A stretch of 64,000 nt of DNA from JADKAV01 sp963732355 (GCA_963732355.1 CAVSZD010000011.1:484250-548249); one strand, 5' to 3'; shown: positions 7,217-16,924, numbered from the stretch's first letter. Made by a program: numbers and translations. Notes: a model not told the origin generated them from the sequence alone.

Positions 7217-9358
7217 TTGATCGGGTCGCTGTGGGCGGTCATGATCTTCGTCGCCCCTTGGCAGGACGCGCTGTTCGGTTTCGTGATCGTGGCCAACTCG
7301 CTCATCGGCACGATCCAGGAGTACCGCAGCGCGCGCGTATTGGCGAAGTTGTCCGTATTGAACGAAGCCCGACCTATCGTCGTCCGAGATGGCGTGGAGA
7401 CCGAGATCGGCCTGCGCGAGCTCGTGGTCGATGACCTCGCACTGCTCTCCTCGGGAGACCAGATCGCCGTCGACGGGGTAGTCCTGCGCGCCACTGGCCT
7501 CGAGGTCGACGAGAGCCTTCTGACCGGCGAGGCGGACCCCATGGCCAAGGCCGCGGGAGACGAACTGATGTCGGGCTCGTTCGTCGTGTCCGGATCAGCG
7601 ACCTATACGGTGACCCGCGTCGGCGCCGAGTCCTTCGCAGGCCGCCTGACCGAACAGGCCCGCCAGTTCCAGCGCACCAGTTCTGAGTTGCGCGACTCGA
7701 TCAACCGGTTCATCCGCTACATCAGCTTCGCCCTGATCCCGGTCGGAGCCCTGCTGACCTACAGCCAGTTGTTGGCAGACCAAACCCTCAAGGAGGCCGT
7801 GCGCGGGGCAATCGCCGGAGTTGTGACGATGGTGCCGGAGGGCTTGGTGCTGCTGACCAGCATCGCCATGGCCGTAGGCGTACTGCGCCTGGCGCAACGA
7901 CAGGCGCTGGTGCAGGACATGCCCGCCGTCGAGACGCTGGCGCGGGTCGACATCGTGTGCGTGGACAAGACCGGGACGTTGACCGCGCCTGGCATGTCTG
8001 TCGAAGAGGTCGTGCGTCTCGGCGACACCGACCCGGGACCCGTTCTGGCGGCCCTCGCGTCGGCCGAGGAACACCCGAACCCGACGATGCTGGCCGTTGC
8101 CCGGGAGTACACCGGTGGCCCGCCTGTTGTGCAGAGCATCCCGTTCTCCTCCGCACGCAAGTGGTCGGCCGGGCTTATCGGCGACGCCTGGTACGTGATC
8201 GGCGCCCCCGACGTGGTGGACGAATCCGTGGACACCCGGAAGTGGTCGGCGACCGGGGCCAGGGTCCTGCTGCTGGCCCGAGCTGACGCAGCGGTGAGGG
8301 CCGATGAACCATTGCCGGAGGTCCAACCGCAGGCACTGATCGTCATCGATCAGCAACTGCGAACCGATGCCGCCGAGACCGTTGACTACTTCTTGGAGCA
8401 AGGAGTGGCGCTCAAGGTCATCTCCGGGGACAACGCCGAGACGGTCGGGGCGATAGCCGCTCGTGCCGGTGTGCCCGGCGCCGACAACCCGGTGGATGCG
8501 CGCCGGCAGGACCCGGTGGCCGCCGTGGAGGAGGCCAGCGTCTTCGGGCGGGTCAATCCCGACCAGAAGCAGGACATGGTCGACGCCCTGCGAACCAATG
8601 GACACACGGTGGCGATGACCGGCGACGGGGTCAACGACGTACTCGCACTCAAGCGCGCGGACCTGGGGATCGCGATGGGTTCAGGCTCGTCTGCAACCCG
8701 GGCTGTGGCACAGATCGTTCTCATGGACAGCAAGTGGTCCAGCCTGCCATCAGTCGTGGCCGAAGGCAGACGAATCCTGGGCAACATCGAGCGCGTGTCG
8801 GACGTCTTCCTGACCAAGAGCATGTATGCGCTGCTGCTCGCACTGGCGACCGGACTGTCCGCCGTTCCGTTCCCGTTCCTGCCCCGGCATCTCACTCTCA
8901 TCAGCGCACTGACGATCGGGATCCCGGGTTTCTTCCTGGCGCTGATGCCCAACACCGAACGCTTCCGGCCGGGTTTCTTCAAGCGGGTGATGGTTTTCGC
9001 CGTGCCCTGCGGAGCCATCGCCGCGGCAACGGCTTTTGCCGCCTACTACGCGGCACTGCAACTGCGCGACGTGGAGGAGGCACGCGTGGACGCCACTATT
9101 GCGTTGTTCATGGTCACGATCACGGTCCTGGCCGTATCCGCTCGGCCCATGAACCCGATCCGCGCGGCCATCGTGGGTTCGATGATCGCAGCGTTCCTGC
9201 TTGTGCTGTTCATCCCTGTGCTGTCGCAACTGTTCGCCTTGAGCCTCTCGCCCGACAAGGAAGGCGTGGCCACGGTTGTCATCGGCGCGGTCGGTGCGGT
9301 TCTGGTGCTGATCACCTCGCGAGTTGTCAGCCGCTGGCGGGAGCCACGCACGGGTTGA
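7217..9358 (+). CDS. CtpE-like cation-translocating P-type ATPase
   Basis: From the TTG at 7217 the protein has 713 residues. Motifs are LTGEAD (about 102, actuator), MVPEGLVLL in the fourth transmembrane helix, DKTGTLT (about 248, phosphorylation site) and TGDGVNDVLALKRAD (about 468, hinge). It most resembles mycobacterial CtpE, a Ca2+ uptake ATPase. Family-like sequence (GLTSAQVRERVADGRVNDV, then LAANILTPFNALIG) continues upstream in frame to about 7065. No canonical start codon exists there, so the true N-terminus is longer and uses a rare start or was lost to an indel. It follows the EamA gene on the same strand. Confidence 0.85.
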   Translation: MIGSLWAVMIFVAPWQDALFGFVIVANSLIGTIQEYRSARVLAKLSVLNEARPIVVRDGVETEIGLRELVVDDLALLSSGDQIAVDGVVLRATGLEVDESLLTGEADPMAKAAGDELMSGSFVVSGSATYTVTRVGAESFAGRLTEQARQFQRTSSELRDSINRFIRYISFALIPVGALLTYSQLLADQTLKEAVRGAIAGVVTMVPEGLVLLTSIAMAVGVLRLAQRQALVQDMPAVETLARVDIVCVDKTGTLTAPGMSVEEVVRLGDTDPGPVLAALASAEEHPNPTMLAVAREYTGGPPVVQSIPFSSARKWSAGLIGDAWYVIGAPDVVDESVDTRKWSATGARVLLLARADAAVRADEPLPEVQPQALIVIDQQLRTDAAETVDYFLEQGVALKVISGDNAETVGAIAARAGVPGADNPVDARRQDPVAAVEEASVFGRVNPDQKQDMVDALRTNGHTVAMTGDGVNDVLALKRADLGIAMGSGSSATRAVAQIVLMDSKWSSLPSVVAEGRRILGNIERVSDVFLTKSMYALLLALATGLSAVPFPFLPRHLTLISALTIGIPGFFLALMPNTERFRPGFFKRVMVFAVPCGAIAAATAFAAYYAALQLRDVEEARVDATIALFMVTITVLAVSARPMNPIRAAIVGSMIAAFLLVLFIPVLSQLFALSLSPDKEGVATVVIGAVGAVLVLITSRVVSRWREPRTG

Positions 9359-9964
9359 GTCGGGTGTCCGCGACCTGACTGCTGCGCGGTTGTGGATTCC
9401 GCCCACTAAGGACCGGCATTTCGGGTGCGGGGGTGCGCTGGAACGACGATTTGCTGGGTATCGGCGCCGTGTAGGGGTGCTGGCGTTCGAGCCGTGTCCG
9501 GATCTGCAGGCTCATACAGCCCACAGCACGAATTCCCCGAGGAGCGCTCACGTAGTGGCTTTGATCAACCTGCAAATCCGGACAGCCGCCAGCCAGCAAG
9601 CGCGCTCTTCGCCATGCCACGGGTCACGGCTGCAGTGCCGCCGACGCCGGTGCACCGGACACCGGTGGGCCGCTCGAAAGTGGCACGACCACCGGCCCGA
9701 TGCCACCTTGTTGCGAGATAGAGACAGACATCTCAGGACATCGCCAGCCCCCGAGCCGCACGAAGATGGAAATACCTGAACTACGCTTCGGATGCTGTCA
9801 CTTTCGTGCGCCCAACTGATTTCGATGGCGAGTCAGCGTTGGCGTGAGGTTCCGATGACGACTCCCACGTGTAGTGGCACTCCGAAGCCGACCCACTGCG
9901 CGCAAGAGGCCGAAGCACCTGCTAACCGCAACCGGGCTAACTGCGACGCAGGTACCTTGAAGAC
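9359..9964. other. 606-bp intergenic region without a recognisable gene
   Basis: Short frames exist on both strands but none has family features or a convincing ribosome binding site. The region contains one copy of the 90-bp conserved-ends element (9495-9584) and a cluster of ACCGG/CCGGT repeats near 9648-9675. The part nearest 9965 should contain the sirtuin promoter, but no clear -35/-10 pair was found. Confidence 0.6.
9495..9584. repeat. 90-bp element with conserved inverted ends, copy 1
   Basis: Starts TGTCCGGATCTGCAGGCTCAT and ends TGATCAACCTGCAAATCCGGACA (ends trimmed: outer 15 bp are inverted repeats). The 43-bp interior differs from the second copy at 56932-57021, which is in the opposite orientation and has exactly the same length. 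Confidence 0.85.
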
Positions 9965-10693
9965 ATGTCCACCATCGACGACCTCATCGCCCTTTGGGGT
10001 CGCTGCGAGCGCGTCGTCGTCCTCTCTGGCGCAGGTACCTCGACAGACAGCGGAATACCCGACTTCCGCGGGCCCAACGGGCTGTGGACCAAGAATCCTG
10101 ACTCCGCTGCGATGTTCGACATCGAGTCGTACCTCAACGACCCGCAGATCCGCCTGCGCGCGTGGGAAGGCCGACGCAACCATCCGGTTTGGAACGCACA
10201 GCCCAACCCCGGCCACCTGGCACTTACCGACTTGCAAAGGGCCGGTCGGCTCGGGCCGATCATCACCCAGAACATCGACGGTCTGCACCAACTGGCCGGA
10301 TCCACCGATGTCCTCGAGTTGCACGGAACCATCTGGGAGATCGAGTGTCTGTCTTGCGGGGATCGCACGCCGACGCTGATCACGATGCAGCGCGAGGAGG
10401 CCGATCCGCGATGCTTGGTGTGCGGCGGGATCCTCAAGACGGCCACGATCTCCTTCGGCCAGCACCTCGACGCGTCCATTCTCGACGCCGCGATCAAGGC
10501 CGCGCGGACCGCTGATCTGCTCGTGGCCATCGGAACAACGTTGCAGGTGATGCCCGCCGCGGGACTTGCAGATATGCCCCGGCATTTGGCGATCATCAAT
10601 GCCAGCCCCACCCCCTACGACGAGCAGGCCGATGTGGCGCTCCGCGATCCCATCGGCGAGGTGCTGCCGCGGGTGGCTGACGTGCTTGGGTGA
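9965..10693 (+). CDS. cobB: NAD-dependent protein deacylase, Sir2 family
   Basis: A 242-residue sirtuin that removes acyl groups from lysines using NAD+. GAGTSTDSGIPDFRG (about 22-36) binds NAD, QNIDGLHQ (about 102-109) is present, and the catalytic His is in LHGTIW (about 119). Two CxxC pairs, CLSC and CLVC (about 127 and 148), form the zinc site. The length is near the bacterial norm and the ATG at 9965 precedes the usual first helix. It may be read with the downstream hydrolase, 96 bp away. Confidence 0.92.
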   Translation: MSTIDDLIALWGRCERVVVLSGAGTSTDSGIPDFRGPNGLWTKNPDSAAMFDIESYLNDPQIRLRAWEGRRNHPVWNAQPNPGHLALTDLQRAGRLGPIITQNIDGLHQLAGSTDVLELHGTIWEIECLSCGDRTPTLITMQREEADPRCLVCGGILKTATISFGQHLDASILDAAIKAARTADLLVAIGTTLQVMPAAGLADMPRHLAIINASPTPYDEQADVALRDPIGEVLPRVADVLG

Positions 10694-10789
10694 TGCCGCG
10701 GGGGTCGAGTCCACCGGCACGCAGCGAATAGCTGGCGAATGCACGCCTCGCACATATGGGCGGCGATGCATCGGTGAGACGATGGGGCC

Positions 10790-11650
10790 ATGACCCTGCT
10801 GCACACCGACCGCGGTGACTTCGAGTCCATCATCGAAGGCCCCGAGAACGGGCCTTTGGTCCTCCTGCTTCACGGTTTTCCCGAGTTGAACGTCTCGTGG
10901 CACAACCAGATCCCCGCGCTGGTCGAGGCGGGGTACCGGGTTTTGGCCCCAAACCAGCGGGGTTACGCCGGCTCGGTCAAGGACGGCTCTTACGCGACCG
11001 CCGACCTCGCGGCCGATGCCGTCGCGATGATCGACGCGATGGGCGCGGAGAAGGCCGTCGTCGTGGGCCATGACTGGGGAGGTGGGGCGGCTTGGACCGT
11101 AGCCCACCTCTTTCCCGAACGGGTTGACCGCTTGATCATCATGAACTGCCCGCCGCCCGCGGTGTTGGCGCACGAACTGACGACCAACCCGTCGCAGATG
11201 CTGAAGTCCTGGTACATGTTCTTGTTCCAACTGCCGGCGATCCCCGAGAAGTTCGTCGTCAAGCACATGCCCGGGGCCATCGTCGGCGGTTCCTTCAACC
11301 GCAGCGTCTGGAACGACGAGAACCTCGCCCCGTACCGCGCCGCCTTCGCAACGCCAGCCGACGCGACAGGTCCGGTGAACTGGTACCGCGGTGCACTGCG
11401 CCACCCCAGGGCTACGCGCAAGCTTCCACCGATCGCGCTGCCGATCTTGATCATCTGGGGTGTGGAGGACCAGTTCATCGGACTGGAGTCCATCGCGCCG
11501 CAGTCGCTGCGACGCGCCATCGCATACGGCAACGAGCCGAAGCTGGTACTGATCGAGCAGGCGGGGCACTTCGTGCAGAACGAAGCTCCCGAGCAGGTCA
11601 CCGCTGCGATGCTCGACTGGCTGGGACCGGCCAGCCGTCCTGTTGGTTAG
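10790..11650 (+). CDS. Alpha/beta hydrolase, epoxide hydrolase-like
   Basis: A 286-residue cytosolic alpha/beta hydrolase. HGFPELNVSWHNQ forms the oxyanion-hole HGxP motif, VVGHDWGG carries an aspartate nucleophile (about 94) as in epoxide hydrolases and haloalkane dehalogenases, and WGVEDQFIG and GHFVQNEAP carry the acid and the histidine (about 225 and 258). NWYRGAL in the lid offers a tyrosine as in epoxide hydrolases. Substrate unknown. It is followed by a palindromic repeat that separates it from a convergent gene. Confidence 0.85.
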   Translation: MTLLHTDRGDFESIIEGPENGPLVLLLHGFPELNVSWHNQIPALVEAGYRVLAPNQRGYAGSVKDGSYATADLAADAVAMIDAMGAEKAVVVGHDWGGGAAWTVAHLFPERVDRLIIMNCPPPAVLAHELTTNPSQMLKSWYMFLFQLPAIPEKFVVKHMPGAIVGGSFNRSVWNDENLAPYRAAFATPADATGPVNWYRGALRHPRATRKLPPIALPILIIWGVEDQFIGLESIAPQSLRRAIAYGNEPKLVLIEQAGHFVQNEAPEQVTAAMLDWLGPASRPVG

Positions 11651-11705
11651 CGCCGGCCCGCTCGACTGGGTGGGACCGGCCGCCCCGGCAGCGCCGAAGC
11701 GTCCT

Positions 11706-11777
11706 GGTTAGAGGTTGTGCTGTTGGTTAGCGAAACCACGCGTTGTTTCTCTAACCAACAGCACAACCTCTAACCAA
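11706..11777. repeat. Dispersed ~70-bp palindrome, copy B
   Basis: GGTTAGAGGTTGTGCTGTTG is mirrored by CAACAGCACAACCTCTAACC, with a loop containing GAAACCACGCGTTGTTTC. It lies between two convergent genes and its end overlaps the last codons of the DUF255 gene. It could fold as a long hairpin and act as a two-way terminator, although no U-tract is visible. Confidence 0.92.
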
Positions 11778-13737
11778 CGCCCCAGAACCCCCTAGCCCAA
11801 AGCACCGCCGCAGAACCCCCCAGCGCGAGCACCTGCCCGGCCAGAACCTCGGGATCGGTTGTCGGGGCCTCACACACGAACCCCCGGCACACGTAAGCCG
11901 TTTCCAGCCCGTCCACCTTGGGCCGACCCACTGTCAAGGGCCCGCTCAGCGCGACCACTGCACCGGGGGCCGTGGCAGAGAGGGCGACACGGTGCATGGG
12001 TGAGCCGACGTCGGCGATCACGGCGACCTCGCGCGGCCCATCCAATAGCGCCTCAAGCACCGACAACCCGTGGCCCCAGAACTGCGGGTGACCGCCCAGG
12101 TGTGCGGCTTGGCCCAACACTTGCTCGGCGCGATCCCGAAGTGTCGGCGCCGAGGTCAAAGCCGAGGCGGTCAGCAACGCGTCGGCGGCAAGGCTCCAAC
12201 CGGACGGTGTGGCGTTGTCGAACAGATCCGGACCCGTGGCCAGCACGTCACCTGCCAACGAGTCCCGGCCCTGGTCCAGGAAGGCCGGCCCCAACTCTTC
12301 GACCAGTTCCAAACCGGCGGTCGACTCGCCCCCGGCGACCCCGGCAAGCGTGAATTCGGCCAGCGCCAGCGCCGCATGATCCTCAAGAACCGCCAGCGCA
12401 TTGCCACGCATACCGTCGCGTGAGATCCGGTACAACTGCCCCTCGTGCACATGCGTGGACCACACAAAGTCCCGGCAGCGCACAGCCGCCTCGACCCATT
12501 CCGGCCGGTCGAACAGGGCGCCCGCCTCCGCCAGGGCGCTGACCGTCCAAGCGTTCCAGGCGAGAACCACCTTGTCGTCGCGCGCCGGTCGCGGCCTCAA
12601 CTCCCGCTCCTGCGCCATCCGTGCACGCACCTCCGGCCAGTCGGGACCGGGTTCAGAGAGCAACTGCAGGACAGACGTCCCGTGCTCGAAGGTTCCTTGG
12701 GCGCTCACCCCCAAAAGGTCCGGATCGCCGCCAGCGGCCAGCACCTGCTCGGGGGTCCACACATAGAACGCGCCCTCACGGCCCTCCGAATCCGCGTCCA
12801 GCGACGCCGCGAAACCGCCCTCGGGCGTGAGCATCTCGGTCAACAGGAAGTGCGCGGTCTCCTCCACCACCCGCCGCGCCAGTGCCGAGCCGGTCGCGCG
12901 CCACCAATGCAGGTACACCCGCATCAGCAGTGCGTTGTCGTAGAGCATCTTCTCGAAGTGCGGCACCAGCCATCGGGAGTCGACACTGTAGCGGGCGAAA
13001 CCCCCAGCCAGTTGGTCGTATATGCCGCCTGTGGCCATCCGAGTGAGGGTGGTCTCCACCATCTGCAACGCCACCTGGTCCCCGCAGCGCGCGTAGCGTC
13101 GCAGCAGGTATTCGTACACCATCGGCTGCGGGAATTTGGGCGCTCCACCGAAACCCCCGAAACGGGAGTCGAAGGTCGATCCGAGCACCTGCAGCGCGCG
13201 ATCGGAGGTCTCGGCGTTCACGGCCTTAGCCTCGGGCAGTCCCCCGGCGAGCCGACTCCTGACCTTGGCCGCTGTCCCCGCGATGTCTTCGCGGCGCTCC
13301 ACCCAGGCGTCGGCTATGGCCTCGAGAACCAGCCGGAAACTGGGCATGCCGCTGCGCGGTTCGGGCGGGAAATAGGTGCCGGCGTAGAAGGGCTGACGGT
13401 CGTGGTCGAGGAACACGGTCATCGGCCAGCCGCCTTGCCCGGTCAGCGCTGTGGTGGCGGCCATGTAGACAGCGTCGAGGTCCGGGCGTTCCTCCCGGTC
13501 GACCTTGATGCTCACGAAGTGCTCGTTCATGTACTCGGCCGTTACGGGGTCCTCGAAGGACTCGTGTGCCATGACATGACACCAATGGCACGCGGCGTAC
13601 CCGACGCTGAGCAGAACGGGCACGTCGCGCTCGCGAGCTTCGTCAAAGGCCGCGTCCTCCCACTGCCACCACTCGACGGGGTTGTCCTGGTGCTGACGCA
13701 AGTAGGGCGAGATCGCATTCGCGAGTCGGTTTGCCAC
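11770..13737 (-). CDS. DUF255/YyaL-type thioredoxin-domain protein
   Basis: About 655 residues from GTG 13737. The N-terminal thioredoxin-like DUF255 domain has ANRLANAISPYLRQHQDNPV, and its redox-type motif YAACHWCHVMAHESFED places CxxC at about 51-54. A long (alpha/alpha) barrel follows, with GGIYDQLAGGFARYSVD and PHFEKMLYDNALL as in the YyaL/SPATA20 family. Family function is not established. The open frame continues to 13836 but would overlap the divergent oxidoreductase start at 13795, and the family N-terminus fits the GTG at 13737. Confidence 0.88.
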   Translation of the reverse strand: MANRLANAISPYLRQHQDNPVEWWQWEDAAFDEARERDVPVLLSVGYAACHWCHVMAHESFEDPVTAEYMNEHFVSIKVDREERPDLDAVYMAATTALTGQGGWPMTVFLDHDRQPFYAGTYFPPEPRSGMPSFRLVLEAIADAWVERREDIAGTAAKVRSRLAGGLPEAKAVNAETSDRALQVLGSTFDSRFGGFGGAPKFPQPMVYEYLLRRYARCGDQVALQMVETTLTRMATGGIYDQLAGGFARYSVDSRWLVPHFEKMLYDNALLMRVYLHWWRATGSALARRVVEETAHFLLTEMLTPEGGFAASLDADSEGREGAFYVWTPEQVLAAGGDPDLLGVSAQGTFEHGTSVLQLLSEPGPDWPEVRARMAQERELRPRPARDDKVVLAWNAWTVSALAEAGALFDRPEWVEAAVRCRDFVWSTHVHEGQLYRISRDGMRGNALAVLEDHAALALAEFTLAGVAGGESTAGLELVEELGPAFLDQGRDSLAGDVLATGPDLFDNATPSGWSLAADALLTASALTSAPTLRDRAEQVLGQAAHLGGHPQFWGHGLSVLEALLDGPREVAVIADVGSPMHRVALSATAPGAVVALSGPLTVGRPKVDGLETAYVCRGFVCEAPTTDPEVLAGQVLALGGSAAVLWARGFWGVG

Positions 13738-13794
13738 GCCCCCATCGTTGTACGCCGGGCCCACCTGCGCCAGGGCAGCGCCTAGGCTCGGAGC

Positions 13795-14763
13795 ATGCGC
13801 GCAGCACAAGTAGTCACCCTCGACGGCCCCGATCACGTCGAGGTTCGAGAGGTCGCCGAGCCGACCGCCACACCCGAACAGGTGGTTATCGAGGTTGCCT
13901 GTGCGGGCGTCACGTTCCCGGACGTGCTACTCACACGCGGGCTGTACCAGATCAAACCCCCGCCGCCGTTCATCCCGGGCAGCGAAGTGTCAGGCGTAGT
14001 CCGCTCAGCACCCCTGAGTAGTGGCTTCGCGCCCGGCGATCGGGTGGCGGCCTTCCCCGGTCTGGGCGGTTTCGCGCAGGTCGTGGCGACCGATCCGCGC
14101 ATGGTGTTCGCCCTGCCCGACGAAGTGGAGCTGGACGCCGCAGCCGGACTGCCGATGAACTACTTGACCGTGCACTTCGCACTGGCCCGTCGCGCACGGC
14201 TCGCCGCAGGTGAGACCGTCCTGGTACATGGCGCCGCAGGCGGGATCGGCACCGCCGCCATCCAGTTCGCCAAGGCCCAGGGCGCAAAGGTCATCGCCGT
14301 CGTTTCGGACCCCGCCAAGGCGGCGACTGCCGAGTTGGCCGGGGCCGACCACTGCGTGCTCGCCGACGGCTTCCTGACCGAGGTCAAGCGGCTCACGGAC
14401 GGCCGAGGCGTGGACATCGTGGTCGACCCTGTCGGCGGGGACCGGATGACGGACTCATTGCGCTGCTTGGCTCCAGAGGGCCGCCTGCTGGTGATCGGTT
14501 TCACTGCGGGCGAGATTCCAACCGTCAAGGTGAACCGCCTGCTGCTGAACAACATCTCGGTGGTCGGTGTGGGCTGGGGCGCGTTCTGGCTCCCGCACCT
14601 GGAGTACCTGCAGGAGCAGTGGGCGGACCTGCTGCCGATGCTGCGGCTTGGCGCGCTACAGCCGCTCATCGACCGGACCGTCGGGCTTGACGAGGTCGGC
14701 GCGGCCTTGAACGCTCTGGAAGGCAGGCAGGCCCGCGGCAAGATTCTGTTGCAGTTGCAGTGA
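13795..14763 (+). CDS. NADPH:quinone oxidoreductase family protein (MDR superfamily)
   Basis: A 322-residue medium-chain reductase. FIPGSEVSGVV marks the GroES-like catalytic domain and VHGAAGGIGTAAIQFAKAQG (about 142-160) the Rossmann fold for NADPH. No zinc-binding cysteines are present, as in quinone oxidoreductases (QOR/crotonyl-CoA-type reductases). It starts 57 bp from the divergent DUF255 gene and lies 34 bp before the WS/DGAT gene, so these two + strand genes may be cotranscribed. Substrate unknown. Confidence 0.87.
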   Translation: MRAAQVVTLDGPDHVEVREVAEPTATPEQVVIEVACAGVTFPDVLLTRGLYQIKPPPPFIPGSEVSGVVRSAPLSSGFAPGDRVAAFPGLGGFAQVVATDPRMVFALPDEVELDAAAGLPMNYLTVHFALARRARLAAGETVLVHGAAGGIGTAAIQFAKAQGAKVIAVVSDPAKAATAELAGADHCVLADGFLTEVKRLTDGRGVDIVVDPVGGDRMTDSLRCLAPEGRLLVIGFTAGEIPTVKVNRLLLNNISVVGVGWGAFWLPHLEYLQEQWADLLPMLRLGALQPLIDRTVGLDEVGAALNALEGRQARGKILLQLQ

Positions 14764-14797
14764 TCACGACCACCGCCGCGGCTGTTACGTTCTGCCC

Positions 14798-16435
14798 ATG
14801 ACCGACATGCCGATCAGCGTCCAGGATGCCCTTTGGCTGAACATGGACCGGCCGAACAACTTGATGATCATCGATTCGCTGCTCTGGTTCCGCGAGGCGC
14901 CGGACTGGGACGCGGTTGCGGCGGTCATCGATGAGCGTATGGTCTCGAAGTTCCCCGTGTTCTCGGCCAAAGCGGTCAAGAACAAGGACGGATACGTCTG
15001 GAGGCAGGACCCCGCCTTCGACATCGAGAACCACTTGATCCAACCGGATCTCCCCCAGCCTCTGACCCTCGACGACGTGCAGCAGTACGTGGCCGGTCAG
15101 CGCAGCAAACCCCTTAGCCGCTCGAAACCGCTGTGGCAATTCCACTTCATCGACTCGGTGGTGGATGAGGACGGCAACGACCTGGGGGCTGCGATTCTGA
15201 GCCGCATCCACCACTCCATCGCCGACGGCGTGCGGCTGACCCAGGTCATCTTCGGGCTGTGCGACCCCATCGACGGGGAGGCCGAAGTCGGGGCAACCGT
15301 TGGGCGCGGGCGTCAAGGGGACCCGTCACGGGAATCGGCCAGCGCCCTGGACAAGACTCGCGCGAGCGTCACGGCGGCCACGCAGAAGGCCGCGGCCGGA
15401 ACCCGGGACGCCGCCGACACGGTGCGGGCCAATGTCGACGCAGCAGCAGAGGCAGGCAAGCAGGCCGCCGGTCAGGTGGCGGCAGCCGTCACCGATCCCG
15501 TCGGAACCGCGAAAGCGATCCCGGGGGCACTGGTTGCCGCACCCGGGCAGGTCAAGGACGCGGTCGTGGAGGCGGCTACCCGCAGTCAGGCCATGCTGGA
15601 CGAGGCACTGGACATCGTCGGGGACCCCGGCAAACTCCTCGACGTCTTCGCGGCGTACACGCCCGTCCCTGAGGACGCGACCAACACCATGTCTTCGGTG
15701 GCCAAGATTGGATTGTCGCGCCCGAGCGTGCACACCGTCTGGAGTGGCACCCCCGGCATTGAGAAGTCGGCGCACTGGATGGACGCGTTCTCGCTGGACA
15801 AGATCAAGGACATCAGCCGACGCTCGCGCACGACCGTCAACGACGTGCTGTTGACGATCGTCGCGGGCACCCTGCAGGCGTACCTGGCCGAACACGACGA
15901 GCGGATCTCCCAGGTCATGTGGATGATCCCTGTGAGTCTCAAACCCTTCGACGCCAAGATGCCCGAGGAACTCGGCAACCACTTCGCGTTGATCGCCTTC
16001 GAAATGCCCTTGAACATCGACGACCCGAAACAACGCCTACAGGAGGTGAACCGCCGGATCAACAAGATCAAGAACTCCCATGAGGCGGTCATGACTTTCG
16101 GCGTGCAGAGGATCGTCTCGGAGTCCCCCGAGCGGCTCAGCGTGTTCTTGACGAACTTCGTGGCCAACAAGGCTGTCGGTGTGCTGACCAATGTGCCCGG
16201 GCCCAAGACCCAGGTCGCACTGGCCGGAACTCCCGTGGATTCGATGCTCGGCTGGGCCCCCAGTTCCGGCGACCAGCCCATGACAATCTGCATGTTCAGC
16301 TACAACGGCCGGGTGCACGTTGGTTTTGGCACCGATGAGAAACTCATGCCTGACGCGCAGCGCCTGCCCGCCCTGTTCGGGCACGAGGCCCGCGAACTCT
16401 ACCGAGCGGTCACAGGCCGTGACCCCGGCCTGTAG
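14798..16435 (+). CDS. WS/DGAT (wax ester synthase / diacylglycerol acyltransferase) with a helical insert
   Basis: A 545-residue O-acyltransferase making wax esters or triacylglycerol from acyl-CoA. The catalytic HHxxxDG motif is in RIHHSIADG (about 137), and the C-terminal WES domain has LTNVPGPKTQVALAG. Family members are usually about 450-480 residues. The surplus is an Ala/Thr/Asp-rich stretch at about 180-270 (for example AATQKAAAGTRDAADTVRAN) with 11-residue amphipathic periodicity. It resembles apolipoprotein, perilipin or LEA helices and could bind lipid droplets; that is inference. The alkB operon lies 4 kb downstream. Confidence 0.9.
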   Translation: MTDMPISVQDALWLNMDRPNNLMIIDSLLWFREAPDWDAVAAVIDERMVSKFPVFSAKAVKNKDGYVWRQDPAFDIENHLIQPDLPQPLTLDDVQQYVAGQRSKPLSRSKPLWQFHFIDSVVDEDGNDLGAAILSRIHHSIADGVRLTQVIFGLCDPIDGEAEVGATVGRGRQGDPSRESASALDKTRASVTAATQKAAAGTRDAADTVRANVDAAAEAGKQAAGQVAAAVTDPVGTAKAIPGALVAAPGQVKDAVVEAATRSQAMLDEALDIVGDPGKLLDVFAAYTPVPEDATNTMSSVAKIGLSRPSVHTVWSGTPGIEKSAHWMDAFSLDKIKDISRRSRTTVNDVLLTIVAGTLQAYLAEHDERISQVMWMIPVSLKPFDAKMPEELGNHFALIAFEMPLNIDDPKQRLQEVNRRINKIKNSHEAVMTFGVQRIVSESPERLSVFLTNFVANKAVGVLTNVPGPKTQVALAGTPVDSMLGWAPSSGDQPMTICMFSYNGRVHVGFGTDEKLMPDAQRLPALFGHEARELYRAVTGRDPGL

Positions 16436-16438
16436 CCA

Positions 16439-16870
16439 CTAACCCGCGAGGTACTTCTTCAGGCCTTCGGTCGCGCCCTTGAGCGTGTCGTTGAGGACCT
16501 TCTTCTGCACGAACCCGGGCAGCGGCAGCGAGACGTCCAGAGTGAGGCTCAAGGTCGCCTCGGTCTTGTCACCGTCGGCGGTCAGTTGCCAGGAACCGGT
16601 CTGGGCCTTCTGCGCCTTGCTGGGCGCGGCCAGCGACCACGTCATGCCATCGTCGGTGTGGGCGTAGTCGATGTCGAAGGTGTCCTTGGCGACCTTCACA
16701 TCGTTGACCAGCGCCGCCCTTTTCACCCGGCCCTGGTCATCGGTCTCAGTGACCTCGGCGGAGATGGTGCCCGGCCACCAGTTCACCTGGCCAGCGACAT
16801 CGCGCACGGTGTCGAGGACCTTGTCCAAGGGGGCGTTGATAGTGACTGTTCTGGAACCTGAGACGCTCAT
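16439..16870 (-). CDS. SRPBCC family protein
   Basis: About 143 residues from ATG 16870 (a GTG three codons upstream, 16879, is an alternative). The pattern TVTINAPLDKVLDTVRDVAGQVNWWPGT at the N-terminus, central beta strands and a long C-terminal helix (FVQKKVLNDTLKGATEGLKKYL) fit the START/SRPBCC helix-grip fold, which binds hydrophobic ligands. It converges with the WS/DGAT gene 3 bp away. Together with its neighbour it could handle lipid ligands, but there is no direct evidence. Confidence 0.8.
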   Translation of the reverse strand: MSVSGSRTVTINAPLDKVLDTVRDVAGQVNWWPGTISAEVTETDDQGRVKRAALVNDVKVAKDTFDIDYAHTDDGMTWSLAAPSKAQKAQTGSWQLTADGDKTEATLSLTLDVSLPLPGFVQKKVLNDTLKGATEGLKKYLAG

Positions 16871-16924
16871 GCTTCGCACGGTAACGCCGCGCAGGTCGGG
16901 GTCGCGCCCCGAACGCCGGACCCG

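Noticed and set aside
9833..11569. 578-residue minus-strand open frame
   Set aside because: It is antisense to the sirtuin and epoxide-hydrolase-like genes and has no family motif.
11706..11777. Classical rho-independent terminator
   Set aside because: The hairpin is much longer than usual, lacks a T-run on either side, and the same sequence occurs where no terminator is needed, so I list it as a dispersed repeat.
13737..13836. N-terminal extension of the DUF255 protein
   Set aside because: It would overlap the divergent oxidoreductase start and is not part of the family.
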